The notes: generated by a model from the sequence alone, not told the origin. DNA of 64,000 nt from Colwellia sp. (GCA_013215295.1 JABSOZ010000017.1:81968-145967); one strand, 5' to 3'. Shown: positions 49,403 through 59,085, counted from the first letter of the stretch. Program-made: numbers and translations.

Positions 49403-49421
49403 GCAAACGATTATCATTAGC
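49403..49421 (-). promoter_or_regulatory. Fur box
   Basis: On the minus strand, GCTAATGATAATCGTTTGC agrees with the 19-bp consensus GATAATGATAATCATTATC at 15 positions. It is 67 bp upstream of the porin start, where a Fur repressor site would be expected. Confidence 0.75.
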
Positions 49422-49667
49422 TTTATGTTTATATTTGATGCGGATGTATAGTTTTACACTTAATACTGATGCTTGCTTTTTGCTTCTAAGAATCAATATC
49501 GTTAAATTACTAAAAATTCATTGATATTCAACGAATAAAACAACAGCTCTGTTTGCTTTAATAATCAATATGATTTCTAATGTTAAACATCCACAGCCTT
49601 TATATTTGCTATAAATTAGCTAGAAATCATAATAAAAATACTTTCTTGCTCCGGAGCTTCTGAATTA

Positions 49668-50279
49668 ATGATTAAAAGTATGTTAAAAACGATATTACGT
49701 CGTTGTATAGAAGTAATTTTCAATGATTGGATTATTGAAAAATTTGTCACTCTGTATAAACATGTACTGGAAGATAAAGTAAGAAAAGCTGTAGGAAATG
49801 TGGTCCTTAAAGGGATCAGACGCCAAGGGAAAAACTGCAAATTTCAAGGTGACATTAAAGTTTATTATTCAGAAGGACTAGAGCTTGGCGACGATATAAG
49901 AATTGGTTTTGGTGGTTTTTTATTCGCTTTAGGCGGTATTACTATTGGTAGTAATACTCAAATAAGCCGCAATGTTGTTATATATTCAGCAAACCACGCA
50001 ACGGAGGGCAATGCTATCCCCTATGATGATAAGTACATTTTAAAACCGGTAACTATAGGCAAATCTGTATGGATCGGCATGAATGTGCTCATTTTACCGG
50101 GGGTGATAATTGGTGATGGCGCAGTTATAGGGATGGGGACCGTTGTATCAAAGAATGTAAAATCAGGTGAGATAATTGTAGGATCTGGACAACGTAATAT
50201 AAAAGAACGTGATTTAGAAAAGTTCAAACAACTCGATGAACAAGGCCAGCACTTTGCTGCTTTATGGCCAGACAGGTAA
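49668..50279 (+). CDS. hexapeptide-repeat O-acetyltransferase
   Basis: A left-handed beta-helix acyltransferase of the maltose/galactoside acetyltransferase type. Residues about 65-180 show the hexapeptide rhythm (LELGDDIRIGFGGFLFALGG, ITIGSNTQISRNVVIYSANH), and the catalytic His lies in SANHATEG. KSVWIGMNVLILPGVIIGDG and AVIGMGTVVSKNVKSGEIIV follow. It would acetylate a sugar of the surface polysaccharide. It is the first gene of the rightward locus; its TAA stop shares one base with the wzx ATG. An N-terminal amphipathic segment may hold it at the membrane. Confidence 0.85.
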   Translation: MIKSMLKTILRRCIEVIFNDWIIEKFVTLYKHVLEDKVRKAVGNVVLKGIRRQGKNCKFQGDIKVYYSEGLELGDDIRIGFGGFLFALGGITIGSNTQISRNVVIYSANHATEGNAIPYDDKYILKPVTIGKSVWIGMNVLILPGVIIGDGAVIGMGTVVSKNVKSGEIIVGSGQRNIKERDLEKFKQLDEQGQHFAALWPDR

Positions 50280-51706
50280 TGAGTAAAAAACTTTATAGCT
50301 CGATTAAAAAAAGTGTTTTTGGCAATTTATCTGTTTATCTATTACAAATAATTTCAATGATCTTCTACGCCAGAATGTTCACACCTGCGGAATTTGGCAT
50401 TGTTGCATCAGTACAAGTATTTGTTATTTTTTTTCAATTATTCTCTGATTTAGGTTTATCACCCGCATTATTAAGTTTAGAAAAAATAAAAGATGAATTA
50501 CGAGATAGTGTCTTCACTTTCACGATCGTTTTAGGTGTTGTCATTGGCTTCATTTTTTATGGTTTTACCTTTTTTCTAAATATTTATTATGAAAACCCAT
50601 TATATTCCTTTTATGGTATTTTCATTTCAATTGCTATTGTTTTGCAGACCATGACAACTATTCCGACAGTGGCATTGCATCGAGAAACCAAATTCTACAC
50701 AATCGCTGCGGTTAATATACTGAGTGAAATACTCTCTTTTATAGTTGTAATTACTTTGTACAATTTTGACTATGGAGTTGTTATTTTATTTATTCGTATA
50801 CTTCTCTTTTCAATTATACGATTTTTTTTATTATATATTTTATCTAAAAATACTCTTTTAAAATTAGCAAAACTCAACTTTGATTTTCGCCATTTATCTG
50901 AGGTAATGCGATTTTCATCTTTCCAATTTTTATTCAACATCGTCAACTACTTTTCAAGAAATTTAGATAATATATTAATAGGAAAATATCTTAGTATTGA
51001 AGCGCTCGGTATTTATGATAAATCTTATCAATTAATGCGCTACCCTCTCCAGCTAATTACCTATTCTATAAACCCAGCAATACAGCCTATTCTTAGCGGA
51101 GAGAAAAGAAATTTGATTATAGTTGAGCATAATAAACTGATAGAAAAGCTATTAGTCATGTCGGTGCCTATTGCTTTATTTATGGGTATTAACAGTGAAG
51201 ATATTGTACTATTACTTTTTGGTGAACAGTGGAGTAATGTTGGCACATTGGTCAGCATTTTGAGTTTTATTATTCCTATCCAAATGGTGCTCTCTACTTC
51301 AGGGGCTTTCTTTCAGTCCTTAAAAAAACCACAATTGTTATTTTATAGCGGTGCGATTGCCGCGTTGATTAATATTACTTTTATTATTACGGGTGTTTAT
51401 TTAGGCAGTATAGTTACTGTAGCTATTTGCTTATGTATTAGTTATAGCCTTAGTTTTATCGTTATTTATCATGTGTTGTTTAAATATGCTTTTTGTATTT
51501 CTTGTGTTGATTTTTATCGTATTATTGTAAAAACACTATGGCGTTATGCACCTGTAATTTTATTATATTCTGCAATTGTTACGCAGTTTTCTTTAAGTAC
51601 TAAACTGGTCTTTTTTGATTTGCTACTATCAGGTACTTTACTGTTAGCTTTGTTAGCTATTTTCAACTTAAAGATGTTAAAAAACACACTATTAAACACA
51701 AAATAA
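50279..51706 (+). CDS. Wzx-type polysaccharide flippase
   Basis: A hydrophobic 475-residue protein with about 12-14 membrane helices. It matches the MATE/MVF-like polysaccharide flippase family: SVYLLQIISMIFYARMFTPA-EFG at the start, FSRNLDNILIGKYLSIEALG-IYDKSYQLMRYPLQL in the middle. It should move undecaprenyl-linked oligosaccharide units across the inner membrane. The ATG at 50279 overlaps the preceding stop (TAATG), and the longer frame from 50264 is less likely. Members of this family vary greatly, so the exact substrate cannot be read from sequence. Confidence 0.88.
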   Translation: MSKKLYSSIKKSVFGNLSVYLLQIISMIFYARMFTPAEFGIVASVQVFVIFFQLFSDLGLSPALLSLEKIKDELRDSVFTFTIVLGVVIGFIFYGFTFFLNIYYENPLYSFYGIFISIAIVLQTMTTIPTVALHRETKFYTIAAVNILSEILSFIVVITLYNFDYGVVILFIRILLFSIIRFFLLYILSKNTLLKLAKLNFDFRHLSEVMRFSSFQFLFNIVNYFSRNLDNILIGKYLSIEALGIYDKSYQLMRYPLQLITYSINPAIQPILSGEKRNLIIVEHNKLIEKLLVMSVPIALFMGINSEDIVLLLFGEQWSNVGTLVSILSFIIPIQMVLSTSGAFFQSLKKPQLLFYSGAIAALINITFIITGVYLGSIVTVAICLCISYSLSFIVIYHVLFKYAFCISCVDFYRIIVKTLWRYAPVILLYSAIVTQFSLSTKLVFFDLLLSGTLLLALLAIFNLKMLKNTLLNTK

Positions 51707-51810
51707 AATCATTTTTAGACGTGGCTTTTATATAAATGGGAAGCTGGCCGTATTCGCTTACAGTGACATAATATTTTTCAGATAACGGCCGATTTATAAG
51801 AGGATAACCT

Positions 51811-52746
51811 TTGACTATAGAGCATAAAGTTTCAGTAATTATAACCACCTACAATAGTGAAAAATTCATCATAGCTGCGATAAAATCTGCCTTGCAGCAA
51901 ATTGATGTAGTTATAGAGGTAATTATTGTAGATGACTGCTCTGATGATTTCAATTTGCTACAAGATAAAGTTGCACTGTTTAAAGATCAAGTAGCTATAA
52001 CAGTTAAACAACCAAAACAGAAAGGCAATGCGAATGTTTCAAGGAATATGGGAATTGATCAAGCTCAGTATCCCTATATCGCTTTTTTAGATGCCGATGA
52101 TACGTGGAATGCTAAACACCTCACCTCATGTATAAAGGCTATCGAAAGTAACGATCTTGATGGTTGTTTTAGTAAAGTTATATTAATCGCCAATAACGTT
52201 CATGAAAAATCAACACCTTGCTATCAAGATAAATCTGATATTTGTGCCTTTATTTTTAATCAAAATGGTATTTCCGTGACTTCCAGTTTAGTCATGAAAA
52301 AATCGACATTACTTGATATACATTTTGACAATGATTTATTTAAACATCAGGATTGGGATTTTTTAATTCGCTACACAAAAAAATATAATTTAGGCCAATC
52401 TCCTTATTATGGGCTTAACTACACGTTATCTACAGGCACAAATATGAGTTCAACGTATAACTTTAGCGCCTCAATTAACTTTATGAATTATACATTACCA
52501 ACGTTTTGGCATGCTATTTTCTTATCTTCACAGTTAAATAAAATATTACTGCGAAAACAACATGAAGAACTATTAAAACTATCCATTCAGATTAAGGGGC
52601 ACTACAAGTTCCCTCTTTCTACTTTAGGATATAAAAACTACTGCATAATTCAAAGTGCTCAGAATAAAATGACTTTTTCAACCTTGACTAATTTTTTTAA
52701 GATAATAAGTAAGGTAAAGTACACTTTGCGATCATGTTTAAAATAA
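51811..52746 (+). CDS. family 2 glycosyltransferase
   Basis: A GT-A fold sugar transferase. The N-terminal VSVIITTYNSEKFIIAAIKS with Asp-Asp in EVIIVDDCSDD binds the nucleotide sugar, and FLDADDTWNAKHL (near residue 92) is the metal-binding DxD. KHQDWDFLIRYTKKYNLGQ is the acceptor-side catalytic stretch. The start is TTG at 51811, backed by a strong AGAGGA site 8 bp upstream. It is soluble or peripheral at the membrane. Its leader (51731-51798) can fold into a nested stem. The sugar is unknown. Confidence 0.87.
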   Translation: MTIEHKVSVIITTYNSEKFIIAAIKSALQQIDVVIEVIIVDDCSDDFNLLQDKVALFKDQVAITVKQPKQKGNANVSRNMGIDQAQYPYIAFLDADDTWNAKHLTSCIKAIESNDLDGCFSKVILIANNVHEKSTPCYQDKSDICAFIFNQNGISVTSSLVMKKSTLLDIHFDNDLFKHQDWDFLIRYTKKYNLGQSPYYGLNYTLSTGTNMSSTYNFSASINFMNYTLPTFWHAIFLSSQLNKILLRKQHEELLKLSIQIKGHYKFPLSTLGYKNYCIIQSAQNKMTFSTLTNFFKIISKVKYTLRSCLK

Positions 52747-52782
52747 TATTAATTTCTTTAACTCGGCAAGGTAAATAAACCA

Positions 52783-53517
52783 ATGGCTATTCCTAAAATC
52801 ATACATTTTTGTTGGTTTGGTAGAGGTGAAAAACCGCAAGACGTTTTACACTATATTGAGGGCTGGCGTCGTGTTCTTCCTGATTATAAAATCATAGAAT
52901 GGAACGAAGATAACTTTAACATTAAAAGTAACCGCTATGTTACAGAGGCATATGAAGCAAAAAAATATGCTTTTGTCAGCGACTATGCCCGATTGTTTGC
53001 TTTATATAATCATGGGGGTATTTATCTTGATACTGATGTAGAAGTTTTCAAAGTTTTTGATGATTTACTTCATAATGATGTTGTTCTTGGTTTTGAAGAA
53101 AAGAACTATGTGGCTACAAGCACTATTTGCGCAAGTAAAGAGTCTCCATTTATAAATGAATTTATGAAAATCTATCACGATAAAAGTTTCACTTCTCCTA
53201 ATGGCGAGTTTGATTTAACCACTAATGTTACCAAAATCACCTCATTACTTGAGCAATATGGGTTAATAAGTAACGGTGAACTTCAACAGGTTCATGGTAC
53301 AGAAACAGAATTGATTACTGTATTAGATCGTTTTAAGTTTTCACCTTATGATTATCTCAATCAAATTGATCATAGTAATGAAAGCTCATATACAGTTCAT
53401 CATTTTGGTGCAACTTGGGCGTCTTCAACATTTAAATACAAAAGAGCAATTAAAAGCTTTATCATCAAATTACTGGGCTCCAATAATTATAAAAAATTGT
53501 CAGAACGTCTTAAATAA
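52783..53517 (+). CDS. family 32 glycosyltransferase
   Basis: A 244-residue transferase of the GT32/Gly_transf_sug (OCH1-like) type. The start is IPKIIHFCWFGRGEKPQDVL, the donor region is EAKKYAFVSDYARLFALYNH, and the metal motif is DTD in GGIYLDTDVEVFKVFDDLL (near residue 80). TVHHFGATWASSTFKYKRA is the common C-terminal block. Members add galactose, mannose or similar sugars in capsule and O-antigen synthesis. It is in the middle of the rightward polysaccharide locus. Confidence 0.9.
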   Translation: MAIPKIIHFCWFGRGEKPQDVLHYIEGWRRVLPDYKIIEWNEDNFNIKSNRYVTEAYEAKKYAFVSDYARLFALYNHGGIYLDTDVEVFKVFDDLLHNDVVLGFEEKNYVATSTICASKESPFINEFMKIYHDKSFTSPNGEFDLTTNVTKITSLLEQYGLISNGELQQVHGTETELITVLDRFKFSPYDYLNQIDHSNESSYTVHHFGATWASSTFKYKRAIKSFIIKLLGSNNYKKLSERLK

Positions 53518-53546
53518 CACATTGTCAAATTTGCTAAGTTGAACTT

Positions 53547-54749
53547 ATGAAAAAAGTACTAATTTCGTCCTTTGATATGGAAGTAGGAGGTGTTGAACGA
53601 AGTCTATTGAGCATGCTCAATAATTTTGATTATCAGCAATTTGATGTTGATTTATTTCTTTATAGTCAGAGTGGCGATTTTCTTAGCTTATTGCCTGCAG
53701 AAACTAATCTTGTTGCCGAAGTAAAAGAGTACAAAACGGTAAGGTTATCGATAAAAGAAGTATTTTCCGCCAAAATGTGGCGTATCAGCCTTGCCCGACT
53801 ATTGGCAAAAATAAAAGTAACACTTTCAAAAGTTAAAGAAACTGATTATTTACAAGCACAATATATATGGCAATACTGTCTCCCCTTTTTACCAAAAAAC
53901 TCAACGAAGTATGATGTTGCAATTAGCTATTTATGGCCACATCACTTTGTGGCTGAGAAAGTGAATGCTGAAATAAAAATTGCTTGGATACATACTGATT
54001 TTTCAGCGATTACCACAGAACCAAATTTGGATTTATACATTTGGCAAAAGTTTGATCACATTATATCCATATCTAAGGATTGCACAGATGCTTTCATTAA
54101 AACTTATCCGAGTTTAGCTGATAAATTGGTTGTGGTTGAAAACATAACAGCGCCAAAATTTATTAATGAAATGTCGAAAGAAAGTATTACTACCCCCGTT
54201 TTTTTTCAAGATGAATTCAACTTATTATCTGTCGGTCGTTTATGTCATCCAAAAGCATTTGATAAAGCGATAAAAGTGATGCATTTAATTCATCAAAAAG
54301 GTTATCGAAAAATTAAATGGCATATCATTGGTTATGGACCTGATAAAAATTCACTTACCGCTTTAATAGAAAAACATAATCTTCAGGAAAGCTTTATTTT
54401 ACTTGGTAAAATCAACAACCCTTACCCATATATGAGTGCATGCGACTTATATGTACAACCCTCCAGATATGAAGGTAAAGCAGTAACAGTATCTGAGGCT
54501 AAGATTTTAGGTAAACCAATATTAGTAACCAACTACCCTACGGCACCCAGCCAAATAGACCATTTAGTTGATGGTGTAATTTGTGATACTTCAATAGAAA
54601 GTATTGCTCATGCAATAATTGATTTATATGAAAATCCTATTCAACGATCAGCATTAAGTAAATATTGCAAAGCACAAAACCATCAAAACAGCCATGAATT
54701 GAAAAAGCTCTATAAGTTAATGAATATACAAGCTTCGGTTGAAACTTAA
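53547..54749 (+). CDS. family 4 glycosyltransferase
   Basis: A GT-B fold transferase of 400 residues. The N-terminal acceptor domain begins KVLISSFDMEVGGVERSLLS. The C-terminal donor domain has LLSVGRLCHPKAFDKAIKVM, IIGYGPDKNSLTALIEKHNL, LGKINNPYPYMSACDLYVQP, and the E-x7-E motif in SRYEGKAVTVSEAKILGKPI. The reaction is probably retaining. The next gene overlaps its end by 11 bp. The sugar is unknown. Confidence 0.88.
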   Translation: MKKVLISSFDMEVGGVERSLLSMLNNFDYQQFDVDLFLYSQSGDFLSLLPAETNLVAEVKEYKTVRLSIKEVFSAKMWRISLARLLAKIKVTLSKVKETDYLQAQYIWQYCLPFLPKNSTKYDVAISYLWPHHFVAEKVNAEIKIAWIHTDFSAITTEPNLDLYIWQKFDHIISISKDCTDAFIKTYPSLADKLVVVENITAPKFINEMSKESITTPVFFQDEFNLLSVGRLCHPKAFDKAIKVMHLIHQKGYRKIKWHIIGYGPDKNSLTALIEKHNLQESFILLGKINNPYPYMSACDLYVQPSRYEGKAVTVSEAKILGKPILVTNYPTAPSQIDHLVDGVICDTSIESIAHAIIDLYENPIQRSALSKYCKAQNHQNSHELKKLYKLMNIQASVET

Positions 54750-55842
54750 CGTGCTCCCGTACTTTATCGCCAACATAATTTCTTTAAGTTTTATTTATAT
54801 TGGCTATCGTTTTAAGTTTAATCGTATCGCTTTGACAAGTATTTTTGTCCTTTCTGCAATACCATTAATCATAATCAGTAGCTTCAAATATATAAAAGTA
54901 GGCACTGATACTGAAAGTTATGTTCACTATTTCGATAAGCTTAATAATTTAAGTGCCACTCTTTCAATGATTGACAAACAAGGGGAGGCCGGTTTTTGGT
55001 ACTTGAATTATTTAGGCCACTTTATCTCTCATGATTATTTTATTATTTTTTTGTTTAGTTCCTTAATAATAACGGCTTGTTATTTTTACTGCATCAAAGT
55101 ATTTAATTTAAAAACGCTATCGCTTTTTACTTTATTATTTATTGGTCCATATTATTTTCAGCTCAATGGTACTCGGCAAGCCATTACTATCGCTATATTC
55201 GCCATATCAGTTATTTTTATAATAAAGAAGCAACCCGTACGCTATATTACCTCTATATTTATTGGCTTTTTATTTCATAAATCTATCATAATTTGTTTAC
55301 CTTTATACTTTATTTTTAAGGGTGAGATTAAACCTCGAAAAATTGCGGTAATTATATTTATCTTTCTCATTGTTGTCGTTTTCTTTCAAAGTTTTATTAA
55401 CCTCGCTTCAAGTGTTGATGACCGATATTCATCATACGGAGATCAGCAAGATAGCCATGGTGGACTGGTTGTTTCTACTTTTAACATTAGCCTTTTTTGT
55501 TGGTTTTTTCTTTGTCGAGTGGTGAACATTAAAGCCCTTGCTAACAGAACATTCGATATTTTATTATCTTTATATTTTCTTGGAACACTCGTAAGCCTTC
55601 TATCGATTCTATTGAAAATTGATCCATCTGGATTTCTTAGAATGAGTATATATTTTATCCAAATGAGCATATTTTTATTGCCAATGACAATATTAAGTTT
55701 CAGGGATGACAATACGCGGTATATTATTATTTTCTCCACAGTTGTTTTAATGACCTTTTATTTCTATTTAACGACAAAAACGTTTAGTAATTTAACACCT
55801 TATAAGTTCAACCCAATAGTAGAAATACATGATAAAAGTTAG
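54739..55842 (+). CDS. EpsG-like polysaccharide polymerase (Wzy role)
   Basis: A 367-residue membrane protein with about ten helices. The EpsG family pattern is visible: VGTDTESYVHYFDKLNN near residue 54, QGEAGFWYLNYLGHFISH, and NGTRQAITIAIFAISVIFII near 135-155. Those segments are shared by Wzy/EpsG polymerases that join repeat units on the periplasmic face. The start is TTG at 54739 or the GTG at 54751 directly after the upstream stop; I keep the first. Both ends overlap the neighbours, a sign of tight coupling. Confidence 0.8.
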   Translation: MKLNVLPYFIANIISLSFIYIGYRFKFNRIALTSIFVLSAIPLIIISSFKYIKVGTDTESYVHYFDKLNNLSATLSMIDKQGEAGFWYLNYLGHFISHDYFIIFLFSSLIITACYFYCIKVFNLKTLSLFTLLFIGPYYFQLNGTRQAITIAIFAISVIFIIKKQPVRYITSIFIGFLFHKSIIICLPLYFIFKGEIKPRKIAVIIFIFLIVVVFFQSFINLASSVDDRYSSYGDQQDSHGGLVVSTFNISLFCWFFLCRVVNIKALANRTFDILLSLYFLGTLVSLLSILLKIDPSGFLRMSIYFIQMSIFLLPMTILSFRDDNTRYIIIFSTVVLMTFYFYLTTKTFSNLTPYKFNPIVEIHDKS

Positions 55843-56716
55843 CATAGGCATTCCCTTTTTTAATCCTGGAGATTACTTTAAAGCAAGTATTGAATCAGTA
55901 CTTAGTCAAACTTATTCTGATTTTGAGTTAATCTTACTTGATGATGGTTCTACTGATGACTCATTAAGCGTCGCTCGTTCCTTTAAAGATAGCCGGATTA
56001 AAGTGATCAGTGATGGTGAGAATAAAGGGCTTCCTTATCGATTGAATCAGTTGATTGATGTTTCACAAGGCGAATACATGGCCCGTATGGATGCGGATGA
56101 CCTCATTAGCTCAACAAGAATCGCCAAACAAGTACACTATCTGGATTCACAACATAAGATAGACTTAGTAACGACTGGCTTATGTTCAATAACCAACGAA
56201 AACGTTGTAATAGGTTATAGAAATCCGCGTAAAAACAGTGCTGATAACATTTCGCTTGAAGATACAATTTTCGGCAAAGCTGATATTGCTCATGCAACTA
56301 TTATGGCAAGACAATCATGGTATCAGCGCAATAGATATAATGAACAAGCAAAGTTGATGGAAGACTATCAACTTTGGATAGATGCCGCTTTGAAAAACGA
56401 TTTGAACGTAGGTTATATCTCTGCTCCACTTTATTTTTATCGTGAAGAGAGTAGTGTTTCTTCAGAAAAAGCGATCAATGCTTATAAAAACCAATTTTCA
56501 ATTGTTTCATCACAATACTTTAGTTATCTCTCTTTATTTAACAAAATAAAGTTTAGCGTATTTAGTTTCTTCAAGATTGGCATCGTTTTTAGCTTGAACA
56601 TATTTAAAAATTCCAACAGACTCCTATCCTTAAGAAATAAAAACACTAAGCAAGATCAATCGGAAATAATTGAACTTCAACACGAGTTAGACCAATTAAG
56701 GCAAAATAATGAGTAA
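55829..56716 (+). CDS. family 2 glycosyltransferase
   Basis: A second GT-A sugar transferase in the locus, 295 residues. VSIGIPFFNPGDYFKASIES and ELILLDDGSTDDSLSVARSF carry the nucleotide-binding Asp residues, MARMDADDLISSTRIAKQVH is the DxD block, and LMEDYQLWIDAALKNDLNVG is the catalytic ED region. The C-terminus (residues about 225-255) has a hydrophobic stretch, YLSLFNKIKFSVFSFFKIGI, that may bind the membrane. The ends overlap both neighbours (14 bp and 8 bp). Confidence 0.88.
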   Translation: MIKVSIGIPFFNPGDYFKASIESVLSQTYSDFELILLDDGSTDDSLSVARSFKDSRIKVISDGENKGLPYRLNQLIDVSQGEYMARMDADDLISSTRIAKQVHYLDSQHKIDLVTTGLCSITNENVVIGYRNPRKNSADNISLEDTIFGKADIAHATIMARQSWYQRNRYNEQAKLMEDYQLWIDAALKNDLNVGYISAPLYFYREESSVSSEKAINAYKNQFSIVSSQYFSYLSLFNKIKFSVFSFFKIGIVFSLNIFKNSNRLLSLRNKNTKQDQSEIIELQHELDQLRQNNE

Positions 56717-57845
56717 AATGGTCTTTGTTAGCGCGGTACCAGAAACAATAAGTTCTTTTTTACTTATTTATATTAATTCACTTGCTGAAAAGCATGATGT
56801 CCATATTGCCACTTCACTTCCAAGCGGCGAAACAGTTAGAGGCTTATCACTTTCGGTAACAACTCATAATATCAATATTGCTCGTAACCCTGATGTATTC
56901 TCTGATGCGAAGTCATTGTGGAAATTATTTTTGTTTTTCAAAAAAGAAAAGTTTGATGTTGTGCATTCATTTACACCTAAAGCAGGTTTACTTACTCAAA
57001 TAGGTTCTTTCTTTGCTCGCTCCCCCATTAGGTTTCACACTTTTACAGGGCAAGTTTGGGCGACAAAAACAGGGATTGCCAGATCACTACTCAAACATTT
57101 AGATAAAATTACAGCAACATTGGCAACGTTCTGTTTAGTTGACAGTGTTTCACAAAAAGATTTTTTGATACAAGAGAATATAGTTACCGACGTCAACTCT
57201 CGGGTGCTTGCTAATGGCTCTATTTCAGGCATTAATATTAACAAGTTTTCTTTTTCTCAAGATACAAGACAAAGGCTAAGAAATGAACATAATGTAAAAG
57301 AAGATGAATTCGTATTCCTTTACGTTGGCCGTTTAAAGAAAGAAAAAGGTATCCCTGAACTCATCAAAGGATTTACAGCAATAAAAACAGAAAAGTGTAT
57401 AAAGCTATTTATTATCGGTTCAGATGAAGAAAACTTATCACATCTTTTCGAAAATCATAGCAACATTGAATATATTGGCTTTAAAACCAATATAAGTGAG
57501 TATTATTCTTTTGCAGATACTTTATGCTTGCCAAGCCACCGAGAAGGGTTTGGCAATGTTATTATTGAAGCAGCCGCTTGTAATTTACCCGCTATAGCAT
57601 CAAACATTTATGGTTTATGTGATGCAGTAGAAGATGGTTATTCCGGATTATTACATGACGTTAAAAATGAAAACTCGATTACGTCGTCAATGGAAAAAAT
57701 GGTCAATAACGAAATAAATCTAAATCAAATGCGTACAGATGCGCGAAGGCGTGTAGAAGAAGTTTTTGATGAAAAGCATCTTCTAAAAGAATTTTTAGCA
57801 TTTTATGATAAATTCATAGAACCTGTTGAAGTAGGAGTAAAATAA
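56709..57845 (+). CDS. family 4 glycosyltransferase, PglA-like
   Basis: A GT-B transferase of 378 residues. The acceptor half has VVHSFTPKAGLLTQIGSFFA and RFHTFTGQVWATKTGIARSL, typical of the PglA/WbpX-like group that adds the second sugar to an undecaprenyl-diphospho-sugar. The donor half shows FLYVGRLKKEKGIPELIKGF and HREGFGNVIIEAAACNLPAI with the E-x7-E motif. It sits directly before the PglC-like gene with zero intervening bases. This supports the role of the second transferase, acting on the sugar loaded by PglC. Confidence 0.87.
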   Translation: MSKMVFVSAVPETISSFLLIYINSLAEKHDVHIATSLPSGETVRGLSLSVTTHNINIARNPDVFSDAKSLWKLFLFFKKEKFDVVHSFTPKAGLLTQIGSFFARSPIRFHTFTGQVWATKTGIARSLLKHLDKITATLATFCLVDSVSQKDFLIQENIVTDVNSRVLANGSISGININKFSFSQDTRQRLRNEHNVKEDEFVFLYVGRLKKEKGIPELIKGFTAIKTEKCIKLFIIGSDEENLSHLFENHSNIEYIGFKTNISEYYSFADTLCLPSHREGFGNVIIEAAACNLPAIASNIYGLCDAVEDGYSGLLHDVKNENSITSSMEKMVNNEINLNQMRTDARRRVEEVFDEKHLLKEFLAFYDKFIEPVEVGVK

Positions 57846-58442
57846 ATGATTAAACGACTTTTCGATATTGTCTTTTCAGGTTTAGCATTAATAGCACTTT
57901 CATTTGTAATCTTATTCCTATATCTGATCATTTATAAAAAGCTTGGCTCTCCCGTCCTTTTTCGTCAAATGCGCCCAGGGTTGCACAATAATATTTTTGA
58001 AATGATTAAGTTTCGCTCTATGTTAGATTCTGCCGACGAAAACGGTGACATCCTTCCGGATCATAAGCGGTTAACCCCATTTGGTGAAAAATTACGTTCG
58101 ACAAGTCTTGATGAGCTGCCTGGCCTTTGGAATGTATTAAAGGGAGACATGAGCCTTGTTGGCCCTCGTCCATTATTAGTCGAATACTTACCTCTTTATT
58201 CTGATGAACAAGCAAGGCGTCATGATGTAAAACCAGGTATAACAGGTTGGGCTCAAATTAATGGCCGTAATGCGATTAGCTGGCAGCAGAAATTTGAATA
58301 TGATATTTGGTATGTTGACAACCAATCTTTTTGGTTAGATTTAAAAATCATCTTACTCACCGTGAAAAAAGTTTTTGCTCGTAGTGACATTAACGCATCA
58401 GGTGAAGTCACCATGACAAAATTTACAGGAGATAACTCATGA
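57846..58442 (+). CDS. PglC-like phosphosugar transferase
   Basis: It transfers a sugar phosphate (probably diNAc-bacillosamine phosphate) from UDP to undecaprenyl phosphate, starting each repeat unit. A monotopic enzyme of 198 residues: the N-terminal re-entrant helix is IVFSGLALIALSFVILFLYL. Motifs are PVLFRQMRPGLHNNIFEMIK, FRSM, LRSTSLDELPGLWNVLKGDM (catalytic Asp-Glu) and LVGPRPLLVEYLPLYS, then PGITGWAQINGRN. PglC is about 200 residues, versus about 470 for WcaJ-type enzymes. The TAGGAG site is strong. Confidence 0.9.
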   Translation: MIKRLFDIVFSGLALIALSFVILFLYLIIYKKLGSPVLFRQMRPGLHNNIFEMIKFRSMLDSADENGDILPDHKRLTPFGEKLRSTSLDELPGLWNVLKGDMSLVGPRPLLVEYLPLYSDEQARRHDVKPGITGWAQINGRNAISWQQKFEYDIWYVDNQSFWLDLKIILLTVKKVFARSDINASGEVTMTKFTGDNS

Positions 58443-59074
58443 AAAAATTGATCATTATTGGTGCTGGTGGACATGGACGTGTTGTCGCTGACTGCGCTCA
58501 ACAGCAAGGAAAGTATAGCAAAATCGTTTTTTTAGATGACTGTTTTTTTGAACGTAAAGAAAATAGTGAGTGGCCAGTTATAGGTGCTGTAAAAGATTTC
58601 CCAGAATATATCGATGACGCAGACTTTGTTGTTGCATTTGGTAATAATCTCCTTCGCAAAGATATCCTTTCACAACTAAAACAAGCAAAAGCTAATATTG
58701 TTTCTCTTATACACCCCACAGCAGTAGTAAGCCCTCACACATTTATTGGAAAAGGTGTTGTTGTATTTGCAAATGCGGTAATAAACATCGGTGCAAGTAT
58801 TGCTGACGGCTGTATAATCAATACCGCAGCGACCGTTGATCATGACTGTGAACTTCATCAATGTGTACATATTTCACCTGGTGTTAATATTGCTGGTGGT
58901 GTTTATATAGCGCAACTTTCTTGGATTGGAATTGGTAGTACTATCGTAGAATGTATTACCCTCGCTGATAATACACAAGTTGGTGCCGGCGCAGTGGTTA
59001 CTCAATCAACACAAGCAAATTCATTATATGTGGGTGTTCCGGCAAAACGTGTTCGCTCATTAACTAAGATTTAA
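58439..59074 (+). CDS. PglD-like UDP-sugar N-acetyltransferase
   Basis: A 211-residue transferase. The N-terminal Rossmann-like nucleotide part (KLIIIGAGGHGRVVADCAQQ) is followed by a left-handed beta-helix of hexapeptides (VVVFANAVINIGASIADGCI, INTAATVDHDCELHQCVHIS). The His in VDHDCELHQ is the catalytic base in PglD. PGVNIAGGVYIAQLSWIGIG and VGAGAVVTQSTQANSLYVGV finish the helix. It would acetylate the 4-amino group of UDP-4-amino-4,6-dideoxy-GlcNAc, giving UDP-diNAcBac. The ATG overlaps the PglC-like stop (ATGA), with ACAGGAG as ribosome site. Confidence 0.9.
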   Translation: MKKLIIIGAGGHGRVVADCAQQQGKYSKIVFLDDCFFERKENSEWPVIGAVKDFPEYIDDADFVVAFGNNLLRKDILSQLKQAKANIVSLIHPTAVVSPHTFIGKGVVVFANAVINIGASIADGCIINTAATVDHDCELHQCVHISPGVNIAGGVYIAQLSWIGIGSTIVECITLADNTQVGAGAVVTQSTQANSLYVGVPAKRVRSLTKI

Positions 59075-59085
59075 TAGGAAATTCT

